Source: Cellulomonas triticagri
Lineage (GTDB): Bacteria > Actinomycetota > Actinomycetes > Actinomycetales > Cellulomonadaceae
Assembly (NCBI RefSeq): GCF_003696205.1
Contig: NZ_RFFI01000002.1
Location: forward strand, 48,048 to 112,047
Direction of reading: 5' to 3'
Length of the DNA stretch: 64,000 bases
Below, piece by piece: positions 8,285 to 17,042 of this stretch. The translations under genes and the position numbers were made by a program. Numbering within the stretch: the first letter of the stretch is position 1; each line of letters opens with the position of its first letter. The notes under the pieces were generated by a model. The model had not been told where the DNA came from. It did not search any database and saw only the letters and a list, made by a program, of their open reading frames with translations.

Positions 8285-9775
8285 TCAGGAGTGCGGTGCG
8301 TGCCTGCGGCCCGCCACCCTGACCGAGTGCGCGGGCGTTCTCGGTCCGTCTGTGCGCCGGCCTGTGGAGCGCACGCCGGCGTGCCGCGATGGCACAGCAC
8401 CGGTGTCGTGGACGGCCACCGCGACCATCTCCCAGGGCGCCTGCGCCGCGGGGCCGTCGGCACCGTGCACGGCGTTGGTGGCCGCACCCCAGTGTTCGCT
8501 GCCGGAGCGGTAGTACCGGGAGCTGAGCACCTCCAGGCTGGCCCAGCCTCCGATCGCCATCAGCTGGGCCGGGGTGAGCCGCAACCAGTCGATCATGTCC
8601 CGAGCGAACCGGTGCCGCAGCGAGTGCCACGGGTGTTGCATCTGGGTCACCCTGATGTCCCTAGTCGCGCCGTTGCGGAGCTTGCGCCGCTCGGTGACCA
8701 TCTCGAACCTCCATCCAGCGGCCTTCTGGGCCCTGATCAGGAGCTCGTTGAGGTTGGACGACCACCACATGCCGCCCTCGGGCGCGGGGAACAGCAGCGC
8801 TTCCGGGTTGGTGCCGGCCGCCTGCTCGGCCCGCGCGGCGCGGACCCGGTCCAGAAGCATCTGCTCGAGGCCGATGCCGCTTCGGTTGATCGGCGGCACC
8901 GGCACCCGGCGGCGCTTGCCGGTCTTGGGTCGCGCTCGCCGGGTGCGGCCGGCGGACCACTGCCAGTCGACCCGAACGACGAGGTGGCCCTCGCGCTCGA
9001 CGATGTCATCGGCGCGCAGCTGGAACTGTTCGCCGACGCGAAGTCCGGTGGCGGCTGCGAAGTGCACAGCGAGCGCACCCCAACGCATCCGCAGTTGCAG
9101 CTCGTCGGCGAACGCGCGTACCGCCTCGTGCTGCGGGCAGTCCTCCGGCCCCACGTAGTCCTCAGCCTGCCCGACCAGGGGCGCGGTCCGGTGCCGCGAC
9201 GGTCGTGCCTCCGGCTGCGGGAACCGGGGCTCGAGTAGGGGAGCGTGCTGCGAGGGGAGCAGAGCCGCCTGGGTGTCGGTCAGCGCTCCTTGCCGGCACG
9301 CCCAGTTCAGGAAGCCGCGCACGTGCCGGGTCATCTGCCCGACCATCCCGGGTGTCCCGCAGGCCGTGCGCATCCGGTCGACCACGGCGCGGTCCAGCGC
9401 GTGCGCTGGCAGGGTCGCGACCTCGCCGACGGCCCGGGTGAGGTCCTGGGTGACGGTCGTGTGGTGGGTGTCCGTCCAGCTCGTCCCGAGCGGCCGCCCG
9501 TGCTTGTCGCACTTGCGTCCGAGCGGGGTGCTGACGTACTCGGCGACCAGGTCTCCGAGGGTGCGGGACTTCGGGTCGACACGACCGGACTGCTCGGCGT
9601 CCAGCTCCTGGGCCCGGTTCCAGGCCATCTGGGGAGACCGGCCCCCGGACCGGTCTCGCCGAACACCCTGGTCGTCGACAACAGTGATCCGGTAGGTAGG
9701 CCGCGAGGCCGTGGGCTCGTACAGGGTGACCCGACCGCTGGTGCCGACCGGGAGGCCGGCGCCCCGGGCGGTCAC
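8285..9775 (-). CDS. Site-specific tyrosine recombinase (integrase)
   Basis: This 496-residue phage/ICE-type integrase has an N-terminal arm-binding region, a SAM-like core-binding domain (about residues 70-180) and a catalytic domain. Catalytic residues are visible: Arg246 in TGLRVGE, a Lys in RPKTGKRRR, His384 and Arg387 in WHSLRHRFA, Trp411 in GGWASLEV and Tyr421 or Tyr422. It drives integration and excision of the element. Its ATG overlaps the stop of the excisionase-like gene by 4 bases. The last 60 residues beyond the tyrosine are low-complexity and may be a non-conserved tail. Confidence 0.93.
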   Translation of the reverse strand: MTARGAGLPVGTSGRVTLYEPTASRPTYRITVVDDQGVRRDRSGGRSPQMAWNRAQELDAEQSGRVDPKSRTLGDLVAEYVSTPLGRKCDKHGRPLGTSWTDTHHTTVTQDLTRAVGEVATLPAHALDRAVVDRMRTACGTPGMVGQMTRHVRGFLNWACRQGALTDTQAALLPSQHAPLLEPRFPQPEARPSRHRTAPLVGQAEDYVGPEDCPQHEAVRAFADELQLRMRWGALAVHFAAATGLRVGEQFQLRADDIVEREGHLVVRVDWQWSAGRTRRARPKTGKRRRVPVPPINRSGIGLEQMLLDRVRAARAEQAAGTNPEALLFPAPEGGMWWSSNLNELLIRAQKAAGWRFEMVTERRKLRNGATRDIRVTQMQHPWHSLRHRFARDMIDWLRLTPAQLMAIGGWASLEVLSSRYYRSGSEHWGAATNAVHGADGPAAQAPWEMVAVAVHDTGAVPSRHAGVRSTGRRTDGPRTPAHSVRVAGRRHAPHS

Positions 9776-10167
9776 GACGCCACCGCCTGCGCGGCGCGCA
9801 GCGCGGCGATCGCGGCCAGGGCGTCGTGGTCGGTCTCGGCGTACCGCGGGAGGTCGGGCCCGGCGGCCGCGGTGGCGGGTGCCGGCTCGCCCGTGGTGGC
9901 CGCCCGTCGGGGTGCCACGGGCGCCGGGGTCGCCTGCTCCGGGGTGGCCGTGGCGGCGGCGTCGACGAAGTCGAGCACACGCTCCCGGCGCCAGTACTGC
10001 CGCGCCGTGCGGGCCTCCGAGAGCCGGGACGCGGCCGGGAAGTCCGGGCGTGCGATCAGCGAGCGGGCGGCTCGGATCCCGACCCGGAACGCCAGGGCGA
10101 CGTGCTCGACCGTCCAGATCGGGTCGGCCAGGTCGACCGGGGGCAGGGGCGTGGTGCGCGTGTGCAT
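9772..10167 (-). CDS. Excisionase-like HTH protein
   Basis: This 131-residue protein has a short MerR/AlpA-like winged helix: WTVEHVALAFRVGIRAARSLI, then a wing with PDFPAASRL and ARQYWRRERVLDFV (about residues 18-70). A low-complexity Ala/Pro tail follows. A small HTH gene placed immediately before and overlapping the integrase is the usual xis-int arrangement, so a recombination directionality role is likely. I chose the ATG at 10167; the same frame stays open far upstream antisense to nothing real, through the glnA region. Confidence 0.6.
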   Translation of the reverse strand: MHTRTTPLPPVDLADPIWTVEHVALAFRVGIRAARSLIARPDFPAASRLSEARTARQYWRRERVLDFVDAAATATPEQATPAPVAPRRAATTGEPAPATAAAGPDLPRYAETDHDALAAIAALRAAQAVAS

Positions 10168-10231
10168 GCCGGGCACGGTTGGGAGCCGCGGCATCGCGGC
10201 AATCGCCGCACGCGGTTGTGGCAGAGAAAGT

Positions 10232-10266
10232 GGCAGCCCCGCCACCACGAGGGTGACGGGGCTGCC
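10232..10266 (-). terminator. glnA rho-independent terminator
   Basis: A perfect 10-bp stem, GGCAGCCCCG with CGGGGCTGCC, encloses a 15-base loop 48 bases beyond the glnA stop codon. There is no strong U-tract, as is usual in actinomycetes. The mobile element starts just beyond this hairpin, so it marks the approximate element-chromosome boundary. Confidence 0.75.
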
Positions 10267-10313
10267 GTTCGTGCAGGTCAGGCGCTCAAGGGAGCAGCCT
10301 CGAACCCTGACGC

Positions 10314-11738
10314 TTACACGTCGTAGTAGAGCTCGAACTCGTGCGGGTGCGGGCGCAGCCGGATCGGGTCGACCTCCGCGGACCGCTTGTAGTCGATCCA
10401 GGTCTGGATGAGGTCCGGGGTGAACACGTTGCCGGCGGTCAGCCAGTCGTGGTCGGCCTCGAGGTTGTCGAGCACCTCGGACAGCGAGCCCGGGACCTGC
10501 GCGATGGCGGCGTGCTCCTCGGGGGGCAGCTCGTACAGGTCCTTGTCGACCGGCTCCGGCGGCTCGATGCGGTTCTGGATGCCGTCGAGGCCCGCCATCA
10601 GCATGGCCGCGAAGGCCAGGTACGGGTTGGACGACGGGTCCGGCACGCGGAACTCGATGCGCTTGGCCTTCGGGTTCGAGCCGGTCACGGGCACGCGGAT
10701 GCACGCGGAGCGGTTGCGGGCCGAGTAGACCAGGTTGACCGGGGCCTCGAAGCCGGGGACCAGGCGGTGGTAGGAGTTCACCGTCGGGTTGGTGAACGCC
10801 AGCAGCGACGGCGCGTGCTTGAGCAGGCCGCCGATGTACCAGCGGGCCAGGTCGGACAGGCCGCCGTAGCCCTTCTCGTCGAAGAACAGCGGCTTGCCGT
10901 CCTTCCACAGGGACTGGTGGACGTGCATGCCCGAGCCGTTGTCGCCGAACAGCGGCTTCGGCATGAAGGTCGCGGTGCGGCCGTCGGCGTGCGCGACGTT
11001 CTTCACGACGTACTTGAACAGCTGCACCTTGTCCGCGGACTTGGCGAGCGTGTCGAAGCGGTAGTTGATCTCGGCCTGGCCGGCGGTGCCGACCTCGTGG
11101 TGGGCGCGCTCGACCTCGAGGCCGAGGGCGTCCAGCTGCAGCGAGATCTTGTCGCGCAGGTCGGCGAAGTGGTCGACCGGCGGGACGGGGAAGTAGCCGC
11201 CCTTGTAGGGCGTCTTGTGGCCGAGGTTGCCACCCTCCTCGACGCGGCCCGTGTTCCAGGCGGCCTCGATGGAGTCGATGGAGTAGAACGACGAGTTCTG
11301 CTTCGTCTCGAAGCGCACGTCGTCGAAGATGTAGAACTCGGCCTCGGGGGCGAAGAACGCCGTGTCCGCGATGCCGGTCGAGCGCAGGTACGCCTCGGCC
11401 TTGGCGGCGACCTGGCGGGGGTCGCGGCTGTAGGGCTCGTCGGTGTACGGGTCGACGATGTGGAAGTTCAGCACGAGGGTCTTCTCGGCACGGAACGGGT
11501 CCACGAACGCCGTCGTGACGTCCGGCAGCAGCTTCATGTCGGACTCGTTGATGGCCTGGAAGCCGCGGATCGAGGACCCGTCGAACATCTGGCCCTCGAC
11601 GAAGAAGTTCTCGTCCACGGACGCGGCGGGCACGTTGAAGTGCTGCATCACGCCGGGCAGGTCGCAGAACCGGACGTCGACGAACTTGACGTCCTCGCTC
11701 TTGATGAAGGCCAGGACTTCCGCTGGCGTGGTGAACAT
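10314..11738 (-). CDS. glnA: Glutamine synthetase, type I
   Basis: The 474-residue enzyme makes glutamine from glutamate, ammonia and ATP. Family motifs are present: FDGSSIRGF near residue 53, the metal/substrate segments [10 protein letters not shown] and [12 protein letters not shown], the ATP-binding stretch after [13 protein letters not shown], and [23 protein letters not shown]. Tyr402 in [11 protein letters not shown] is the adenylylation site typical of GSI-beta enzymes, so it is probably controlled by GlnE. Length is normal. It is monocistronic with its own terminator. Confidence 0.98.
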   Translation of the reverse strand: MFTTPAEVLAFIKSEDVKFVDVRFCDLPGVMQHFNVPAASVDENFFVEGQMFDGSSIRGFQAINESDMKLLPDVTTAFVDPFRAEKTLVLNFHIVDPYTDEPYSRDPRQVAAKAEAYLRSTGIADTAFFAPEAEFYIFDDVRFETKQNSSFYSIDSIEAAWNTGRVEEGGNLGHKTPYKGGYFPVPPVDHFADLRDKISLQLDALGLEVERAHHEVGTAGQAEINYRFDTLAKSADKVQLFKYVVKNVAHADGRTATFMPKPLFGDNGSGMHVHQSLWKDGKPLFFDEKGYGGLSDLARWYIGGLLKHAPSLLAFTNPTVNSYHRLVPGFEAPVNLVYSARNRSACIRVPVTGSNPKAKRIEFRVPDPSSNPYLAFAAMLMAGLDGIQNRIEPPEPVDKDLYELPPEEHAAIAQVPGSLSEVLDNLEADHDWLTAGNVFTPDLIQTWIDYKRSAEVDPIRLRPHPHEFELYYDV

Positions 11739-11930
11739 CCGCTGCTCCTCGGGTCGACATGCCCTTGCCGGGCTCCGACGAGGCTAGGGGCGCGCAGTTT
11801 CCCTCGGGTGTACCGATTGTTTCCGGCACGTTACGTCACCCCCCGTTCATGTTGCGTGGACGTGTCCTGCTCACGGGTTGAGACGCGCGCGGCGCTCCGG
11901 GCACGGGGGCGCGCCGGATACCGTGGACGC

Positions 11931-12425
11931 ATGGTCGATCGCGAGGACGTGGGGTCGTGGCTCGAGGGCCCGCCCGTCGGTGGCACCGGTGCCGACCGGG
12001 GGGCCCGGCTCGGGCTGCCCGCTGAGGGACGCGGCTCGCTGGCCCCGCTGTCGCGGCGGCTGCTCGCGCTGCTCGTGGACTGGTTCGTGTGCAGCGTCAT
12101 CGCGTACGCGTTCTTCCCGCCGTCCGCCCAGGCCGGGGCGACGCTGGCGATCTTCGCCGTCGAGAACTTGCTCCTGGTCGGGACCATCGGCACGACGCTG
12201 GGGCACCGGCTGCTCGGGCTGCGGGTGCGCCGGGTCGCGCCGCCGCGCCTCGTCGCGCGCCCGGGCGGCCCCGCGCCGGACGCCGGACCCGACGTCCCGC
12301 CGAACCTCTTCCTCGGCCTCGTGCGCACGGTCCTGCTCTGCCTGGTGATCCCCGCGGTGGTCTGGGACGCGGACGGCCGCGGCCTGCACGACCGCACGGC
12401 CAGCACGGCGATCGTCCGCCGCTGA
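11931..12425 (+). CDS. RDD family membrane protein
   Basis: This 164-residue protein starts MVDREDVGSWLEG. An RDD-type core follows: an Arg-rich PLSRRLLALLVDWFV segment (helix 1), a second hydrophobic helix around LAIFAVENLLLVGTIGTTLGHRLLGL, and a third around LVRTVLLCLVIPAVV ending in the typical WDADGRGLHDR box. RDD proteins are small membrane proteins, possibly ion exchangers, with unclear roles. Its divergent position next to glnA and close to DUF4191 is common actinobacterial synteny. Confidence 0.88.
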   Translation: MVDREDVGSWLEGPPVGGTGADRGARLGLPAEGRGSLAPLSRRLLALLVDWFVCSVIAYAFFPPSAQAGATLAIFAVENLLLVGTIGTTLGHRLLGLRVRRVAPPRLVARPGGPAPDAGPDVPPNLFLGLVRTVLLCLVIPAVVWDADGRGLHDRTASTAIVRR

Positions 12426-12551
12426 CGCCCGGGCTGCTGACGCAGTCTGCCCGAGCCGCCCCGCGCCGCCTCGTTCCTTGCCGCTCCGCGGTCGCCGAGA
12501 GGACGTTCCGCGCCTGCGCCGCACCCCTCACCCAGAGCCGAGAACCGTACG

Positions 12552-12579
12552 CCCGGCGCCCGGCGCCCGGCGCCCGGCG
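12552..12579. repeat. Four tandem CCCGGCG heptamers
   Basis: Four perfect head-to-tail copies of a 7-base unit lie in the gap between the RDD and DUF4191 genes. The array may vary in copy number between strains. No function is apparent. Confidence 0.6.
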
Positions 12580-12621
12580 CTGCGATCGAGGCGCCCTGGA
12601 CGCCCGCCTGGTCCTCGCCGC

Positions 12622-12671
12622 GCACGACGCAGGCCCGCACCCCCGGCGTGGGGGTGCGGGCCTGCGTCGTG
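12622..12671. terminator. Bidirectional terminator between RDD and DUF4191 genes
   Basis: A long perfect inverted repeat has 22-base arms beginning GCACGACGCAGGCCCGCACC and a 6-base loop. It sits between two convergent genes and should terminate both. Confidence 0.8.
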
Positions 12672-12689
12672 CGTGCGGGGGCGGGTCGC

Positions 12690-13409
12690 TCAGCGGCCGC
12701 GCATGCCCTTGCGGTCCGGGCGGACGCGCATCGGGTCGACGCCCTTCGGCACCGGGAGCTTGACCGCGCCGAGGGCCTGGAGCCGCTTGACGACCTCGCC
12801 GACCTCCGCCTTGGTGAGCTGCGGCTTGAGCCGCTGCACCTTGCGGGCGATCTGGGGGAGCGGGATCTGCCCCTCCTCGCGCCCGACCTCGAGCAGCGTG
12901 ATCGGCACGCCCTGCAGGACGCGGGCGGTGCGCTTGCGCTCGGCCTCGAGCAGCTTGCCGATGCGGTGCTCGGGGCCCTCGCCGATCAGCACGATGCCGG
13001 GCCGGCCGACGCCGCGGAACACCATGTCCTGCGTGCGGGGGCCGACGGCGACGGGCTCCTGCGCGAACGTCCAGCCGCGGCGGATGGTGCCGAGCGCGGA
13101 CAGGGCGGCGCCGGGCTGGCCCTCGATGCGGGAGTACGCGGCGCGCTCGGCGCGGCGGGTCAGCGTGAACATGCCGCCGAGCATCGCGAACGGGATGCTC
13201 ACGAGCAGCCACCACCACCAGCTGAGGAAGAACAGCCCCAGCAGCTGGCCCAGCACGATGATGCCGAAGAACACCGCGAGGATCAGCCAGGTGACCGCCG
13301 GGTCCTGCTGGCGGGTCATCTGGTACGCCTGCCAGACCTGGTGGTACCAGCGGGTCTTCTTCACCTTCGGGGGCTTCGGCGCCCCGGTGGCGTTCTTCTC
13401 ACGGGCCAT
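12690..13409 (-). CDS. DUF4191 membrane protein
   Basis: This 239-residue protein begins MAREKNATGAPKPPKVKKTR and has two adjacent transmembrane helices (about residues 38-80, LAVFFGIIVLGQLLGLFFLSWWWWLLVSI). A cytoplasmic domain follows with YSRIEGQPGAALSALGTIRRGW and GVGRPGIVLIGEGP, typical of actinobacterial DUF4191. The function is unknown; the gene usually lies next to lipA. I start at ATG 13409; the longer frame reaching 13574 lacks the family N-terminus. Confidence 0.88.
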   Translation of the reverse strand: MAREKNATGAPKPPKVKKTRWYHQVWQAYQMTRQQDPAVTWLILAVFFGIIVLGQLLGLFFLSWWWWLLVSIPFAMLGGMFTLTRRAERAAYSRIEGQPGAALSALGTIRRGWTFAQEPVAVGPRTQDMVFRGVGRPGIVLIGEGPEHRIGKLLEAERKRTARVLQGVPITLLEVGREEGQIPLPQIARKVQRLKPQLTKAEVGEVVKRLQALGAVKLPVPKGVDPMRVRPDRKGMRGR

Positions 13410-13572
13410 GACGTCGGAGTCTACCGGCGACCCGCGGTGGACCGGACTCGGACGGACTCGGACGGCCTCGGACGGCCGGGACCTCGGTCCCTGGTGCGTC
13501 CCGTCGGCCCGGGGTGAGCCTGAGGGGACGACCGCGCGCACCGGAGCCGCGGCGCACGCGGGGGAGGCGACC

Positions 13573-14079
13573 ATGCGGGTCCTGGTGACGACGGCGTCCC
13601 GGCACGGCGGGACGCGGGAGATCGGCGACGCGGTCGCGGAGGTGGTCGCCGCCGCGGGTCACGACGTGGCGCGGGTCGACCCGGACGACGTCGAGCACGT
13701 CGACGGCTACGACGCGGTCGTCCTCGGCTCGGCGGTGTACGCGGGCCGGCTGGCGGTGGCGCTGCGCGACCTGGTGGACCGGCAGACCGAGCAGCTCGCC
13801 GCGCGCCCGGTGTACCTGTTCTGGTCGGGCCCGGTCGGGGTCCCGCCGCTGCCGGCGTCGGAGCCGGACGACGTGCGGACGGTCGCGGAGCGCGTCGGTG
13901 CCCGGGACGTGGCGGTGTTCTCCGGGCGGCTGCGACGCGAGGAGCTCGGGCTCGCGGAGCGCGCGCTGGTCGCGATGATCCACGCCGAGGAGGGGGACTT
14001 CCGGGACTTCGAGGAGGTCGAGGAGTGGGCCGGGCGGGTCGCGCGCGACCTCTCGCGCCCCGCGCCGTCGCGCACCTGA
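13573..14079 (+). CDS. Flavodoxin domain protein
   Basis: This 168-residue protein carries the flavodoxin fold. MRVLVTTASRHGGTREIGDAV is the FMN-phosphate loop (TASRHGGT), and DGYDAVVLGSAVYAGR is the second FMN-binding loop. Such proteins are often annotated as menaquinone-dependent protoporphyrinogen oxidase-like; whether this one has that activity cannot be seen. A GGGGAGGCG site precedes the ATG. It converges with the MarR gene. Confidence 0.85.
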   Translation: MRVLVTTASRHGGTREIGDAVAEVVAAAGHDVARVDPDDVEHVDGYDAVVLGSAVYAGRLAVALRDLVDRQTEQLAARPVYLFWSGPVGVPPLPASEPDDVRTVAERVGARDVAVFSGRLRREELGLAERALVAMIHAEEGDFRDFEEVEEWAGRVARDLSRPAPSRT

Positions 14080-14093
14080 GCGCGGCCGGCACG

Positions 14094-14582
14094 TCAGGGC
14101 GTCGGCGTGCTCTTCCTCGCGACGACGAGCAGCAGCGCCTTGAGCTGCTCGACCTGCTCGGCGGTGAGCCCGTCGGTGACCATCGCCTCGGCGGCCTCCG
14201 GGTCGGACGCGGCGAGCACGGCGGTGCGCCCGGCGTCGGTGGCGGCGATGACCTGCTTGCGCCGGTCCGTGGCGTGGGCCGTCCGGGTGACGTAGCCGGA
14301 GCGCTCGAGGCGGGCGAGGACCCGGCTCATCGTCTGCTCGGTGATCTCGCACAGCGCCGCGAGCTCGGCCTGGGTGCTGGGTCCGCGCAGGAGGATGACC
14401 AGCACGGGCTGGCTCGCGTGGTTGAGGTCCCAGGCGGCGAGGTGGCCGTTCCAGTCCCGCTCGACACGTCGGGACGCGGCGGACAGCAGCCGCCCGACGG
14501 GCCAGCCGCCGGGCTCGCGCGCCGCCATGGACTCCCACCGCGGGTGCGGCGAGGTGCCGCCCTGGTCCGCGTGCAGATCCAC
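14094..14582 (-). CDS. MarR family transcriptional regulator
   Basis: The 162-residue regulator has a MarR winged helix: STQAELAALCEITEQTMSRVLARLERSGYV (recognition helix about residues 78-95) followed by the wing TRTAHATDRRKQVIAATDAG. It is divergent from an MMPL-family exporter across a 74-base gap holding two palindromes. This is the standard layout for local, ligand-relieved repression of the exporter. Confidence 0.92.
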   Translation of the reverse strand: MDLHADQGGTSPHPRWESMAAREPGGWPVGRLLSAASRRVERDWNGHLAAWDLNHASQPVLVILLRGPSTQAELAALCEITEQTMSRVLARLERSGYVTRTAHATDRRKQVIAATDAGRTAVLAASDPEAAEAMVTDGLTAEQVEQLKALLLVVARKSTPTP

Positions 14583-14603
14583 CGTGCGTCCTCCCTGTCG
14601 ACG

Positions 14604-14618
14604 TGTGCCCAGGGCACA
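14604..14618. promoter_or_regulatory. Palindrome in the MarR/MMPL intergenic region
   Basis: TGTGCCC-A-GGGCACA is a perfect 7-bp inverted repeat around a single central base, 22 bases upstream of the MarR start. It is a good candidate MarR operator, overlapping the presumed MarR promoter. Confidence 0.55.
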
Positions 14619-14648
14619 TGTTGCCGGAACGGCGGCCGTCCCGCATAG

Positions 14649-14666
14649 TGCTCAGCATGCTGAGCA
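14649..14666. promoter_or_regulatory. Perfect 18-bp palindrome over the MMPL start codon
   Basis: TGCTCAGCATGCTGAGCA is its own reverse complement and contains the ATG of the MMPL gene at its centre. No Shine-Dalgarno is visible, so the transcript may be leaderless. Binding here would block the exporter promoter directly. It is the second candidate MarR site. Confidence 0.55.
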
Positions 14667-17032
14667 ACGGGGTGCGGGGGATCGGCCGAGGGCTGGTCGT
14701 GCTGGTGGTGCTGGCCGGGTGGCTGGCGGTCGGGGCGTTCGGGGGGATGGCGCAGGGGCAGCTGTCCCAGGTGCAGACCAACGACGCGGCGGCGTTCCTG
14801 CCGTCGTCGGCGGAGTCGACGCGCGCCGCCGAGCTGTCCGCCGCGTTCACCGAGAACGAGGCGCTGCCGGTCCTCGTGGTGCTCGAGGCCGAGGGCGGCG
14901 GTGCGCTGGATGCGACCGCGCTGGCCGACGTGCAGCCCGTGGTCGCCGGTCTGGTCGACGTGCCGCTGCCGGGCGCGGACCCCGCCGCGGGAGACCCGGC
15001 GACGCTCGGTGACGTCCTCGCCGCCGACCCCGTCGTCGTGCCGTCCGAGGACGGCGAGGCGCTGCTCGTCCCGCTGTCCGTGGACGCCGAGGCCGCCGAC
15101 GCCTCCCTCGCGGACGACGAGAGCGTCATCGGCGCGGTCGTGCAGGCCGTGCGCGACAGCCTCGCCGAGGACCTGGGCGCCACCGCCGACAGCGCGGGCG
15201 ACGCCGGGCTGCGCGCCTGGGTGACCGGTCCCGGCGGGTTCGTCGCGGACCTCAGCAACGCGTTCGGCGGGATCGACGGCGTCCTGCTGCTCGTCGCGCT
15301 CGGTGCGGTGCTCGTGATCCTCGTGCTGGTCTACCGGTCGCCGTTCCTGCCGTTCGCGGTGATCCTCACCGCCGTGTTCGCCCTGTGCGCCGCCGCGCTC
15401 GTCGTCTACCACCTGGCGGACGCCGGCACCCTGACGCTGAACGGCCAGGCCCAGGGCATCCTCGCGATCCTGGTGGTCGGCGCGTCCGTGGACTACGCCC
15501 TCCTCGTCGTCGCCCGGTACCGCGAGGAGCTGCGGAGCACCGAGTCGCCCGCCGCCGCGATGCGCCGCGCCCTGCGCCGCAGCCTGGAGCCGATCACCGC
15601 CAGCGCGGGCACCGTCGTCGCCGGTCTGCTCTGCCTGCTGCTGTCCGACCTCGCGTCGAACCGCAGCCTGGGTCCCGTCGGGGCCATCGGCATCGCCGCC
15701 GCGTACCTCGCCGCGTTCACCCTGCTGCCGCTCCTGCTGCTGGTGGCGGGGAAGCGGTCCCGGTTCCTGTTCTGGCCGCGCGTCCCGCACGCCGAGCACG
15801 GCGCGCACAGCGCGGACGTCGTGGGCGAGCCGGTGGCGGGCGCCCGGGTAGCGCCCGCCGGCCGGCGGCACGGCGCCCACGCCGATCCGGAGTCCGCGGC
15901 CGACCCGCTGCCGGCCGCGGGGATCTGGGGTCGCCTCGCCCGCTGGGTGGGTCGCCGCGACCGGGTCGTGTGGATCGGCACCGCCGCCGTGCTGCTGGTC
16001 GCCGCCGCGTTCGTCCCGACGTTCCAGGCGTCTGGCACCAGCCAGGCGGACGTGTTCCTCACCGACGTCGACGCCGTCGCGGGGGAGTCGGTGCTCGCCG
16101 ACCACTTCCCGGCCGGGACCGTCCAGCCCGCGACCGTCATCGTGGACGAGGCCGACGCCGACGCGGTCGTGGCCGCCGCGCAGGACGTGGACGGGGTCGT
16201 CTCCGCGGCGCCGTACACCGGCGCGCAGGCCGGGGCTCCCTCGGGCGCTGCGGGCGGCGCGGGTGCCGGGGGTGACGCGGACGCCGCGCCGCCCTCCGAC
16301 CCCGTCGTCGTGGACGGCCGCGTGCGGGTCGACGTCGCGACCGAGGCCGCGGCCGACACCACCGAGGGCGTCGCGACCGTCGAGCGGCTGCGCGAGGCCG
16401 TGCACGAGGCCGTCCCCGGTGCGCTGGTCGGCGGTGCCGCCGCCGAGACCCTGGACGCGCAGGACGCCGGGGAGCGGGACCTGCGGGTCATCGTCCCGGT
16501 CGTGCTCGTGGTGATCCTGCTGATCCTCATGGTGCTGCTGCGCTCGGTGCTCGCCGCGGTGCTGCTCATGCTCGCCAACGTGCTGTCGTTCGCGGCGGCG
16601 CTCGGGGTGTCCGCGCTGGTGTTCGAGCACGTGCTCGACTACCCGGGCGCCGACCCGGCCGTGCCGCTGTACGCGTTCACGTTCCTCATCGCGCTGGGGG
16701 TCGACTACTCGATCTTCCTGATGTCCCGCGTCCGGGAGGAGAGCCTGCGGCTCGGCACCCGGACGGGCGTGCTGCGCGGTCTGGCCGTGACCGGTGGCGT
16801 CATCACCTCGGCGGGCGTGGTGCTCGCGGTGACGTTCGCGGCGCTCGGCGTCATCCCGCTGCTGTTCCTCGCGCAGCTCGCGTTCATCGTGGCCTTCGGT
16901 GTCCTGCTCGACACCCTGGTCGTGCGATCGCTGCTCGTGCCCGCCCTGGTGCACGACATCGGCGACCGCGCCTGGTGGCCGGGCCGGCTCGCGCGGGGCA
17001 CCGGCGCGCGGGAGGTGGCGCCGCGCGCCTAG
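14657..17032 (+). CDS. MMPL family RND-type transporter
   Basis: The 791-residue membrane protein has the MMPL layout. A first transmembrane helix near the N-terminus is followed by an extracellular domain, a block of helices with GQAQGILAILVVGASVDYALLVVARYREEL, then a second, symmetric extracellular domain and helix block with ALGVDYSIFLMSRVREE. The two G-x-x-x-D-Y motifs carry the proton-relay Asp/Tyr pairs of this superfamily. It probably exports a lipid or toxic hydrophobic compound. The divergent MarR gene is its likely repressor. Confidence 0.92.
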   Translation: MLSNGVRGIGRGLVVLVVLAGWLAVGAFGGMAQGQLSQVQTNDAAAFLPSSAESTRAAELSAAFTENEALPVLVVLEAEGGGALDATALADVQPVVAGLVDVPLPGADPAAGDPATLGDVLAADPVVVPSEDGEALLVPLSVDAEAADASLADDESVIGAVVQAVRDSLAEDLGATADSAGDAGLRAWVTGPGGFVADLSNAFGGIDGVLLLVALGAVLVILVLVYRSPFLPFAVILTAVFALCAAALVVYHLADAGTLTLNGQAQGILAILVVGASVDYALLVVARYREELRSTESPAAAMRRALRRSLEPITASAGTVVAGLLCLLLSDLASNRSLGPVGAIGIAAAYLAAFTLLPLLLLVAGKRSRFLFWPRVPHAEHGAHSADVVGEPVAGARVAPAGRRHGAHADPESAADPLPAAGIWGRLARWVGRRDRVVWIGTAAVLLVAAAFVPTFQASGTSQADVFLTDVDAVAGESVLADHFPAGTVQPATVIVDEADADAVVAAAQDVDGVVSAAPYTGAQAGAPSGAAGGAGAGGDADAAPPSDPVVVDGRVRVDVATEAAADTTEGVATVERLREAVHEAVPGALVGGAAAETLDAQDAGERDLRVIVPVVLVVILLILMVLLRSVLAAVLLMLANVLSFAAALGVSALVFEHVLDYPGADPAVPLYAFTFLIALGVDYSIFLMSRVREESLRLGTRTGVLRGLAVTGGVITSAGVVLAVTFAALGVIPLLFLAQLAFIVAFGVLLDTLVVRSLLVPALVHDIGDRAWWPGRLARGTGAREVAPRA

Positions 17033-17042
17033 GGTGACGGCC

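Noticed and set aside
9772..11829. A 685-codon minus-strand frame joining the excisionase-like gene to the glnA region
   Set aside because: Only the last 131 codons make sense; the rest is an out-of-frame shadow of glnA and crosses its terminator.
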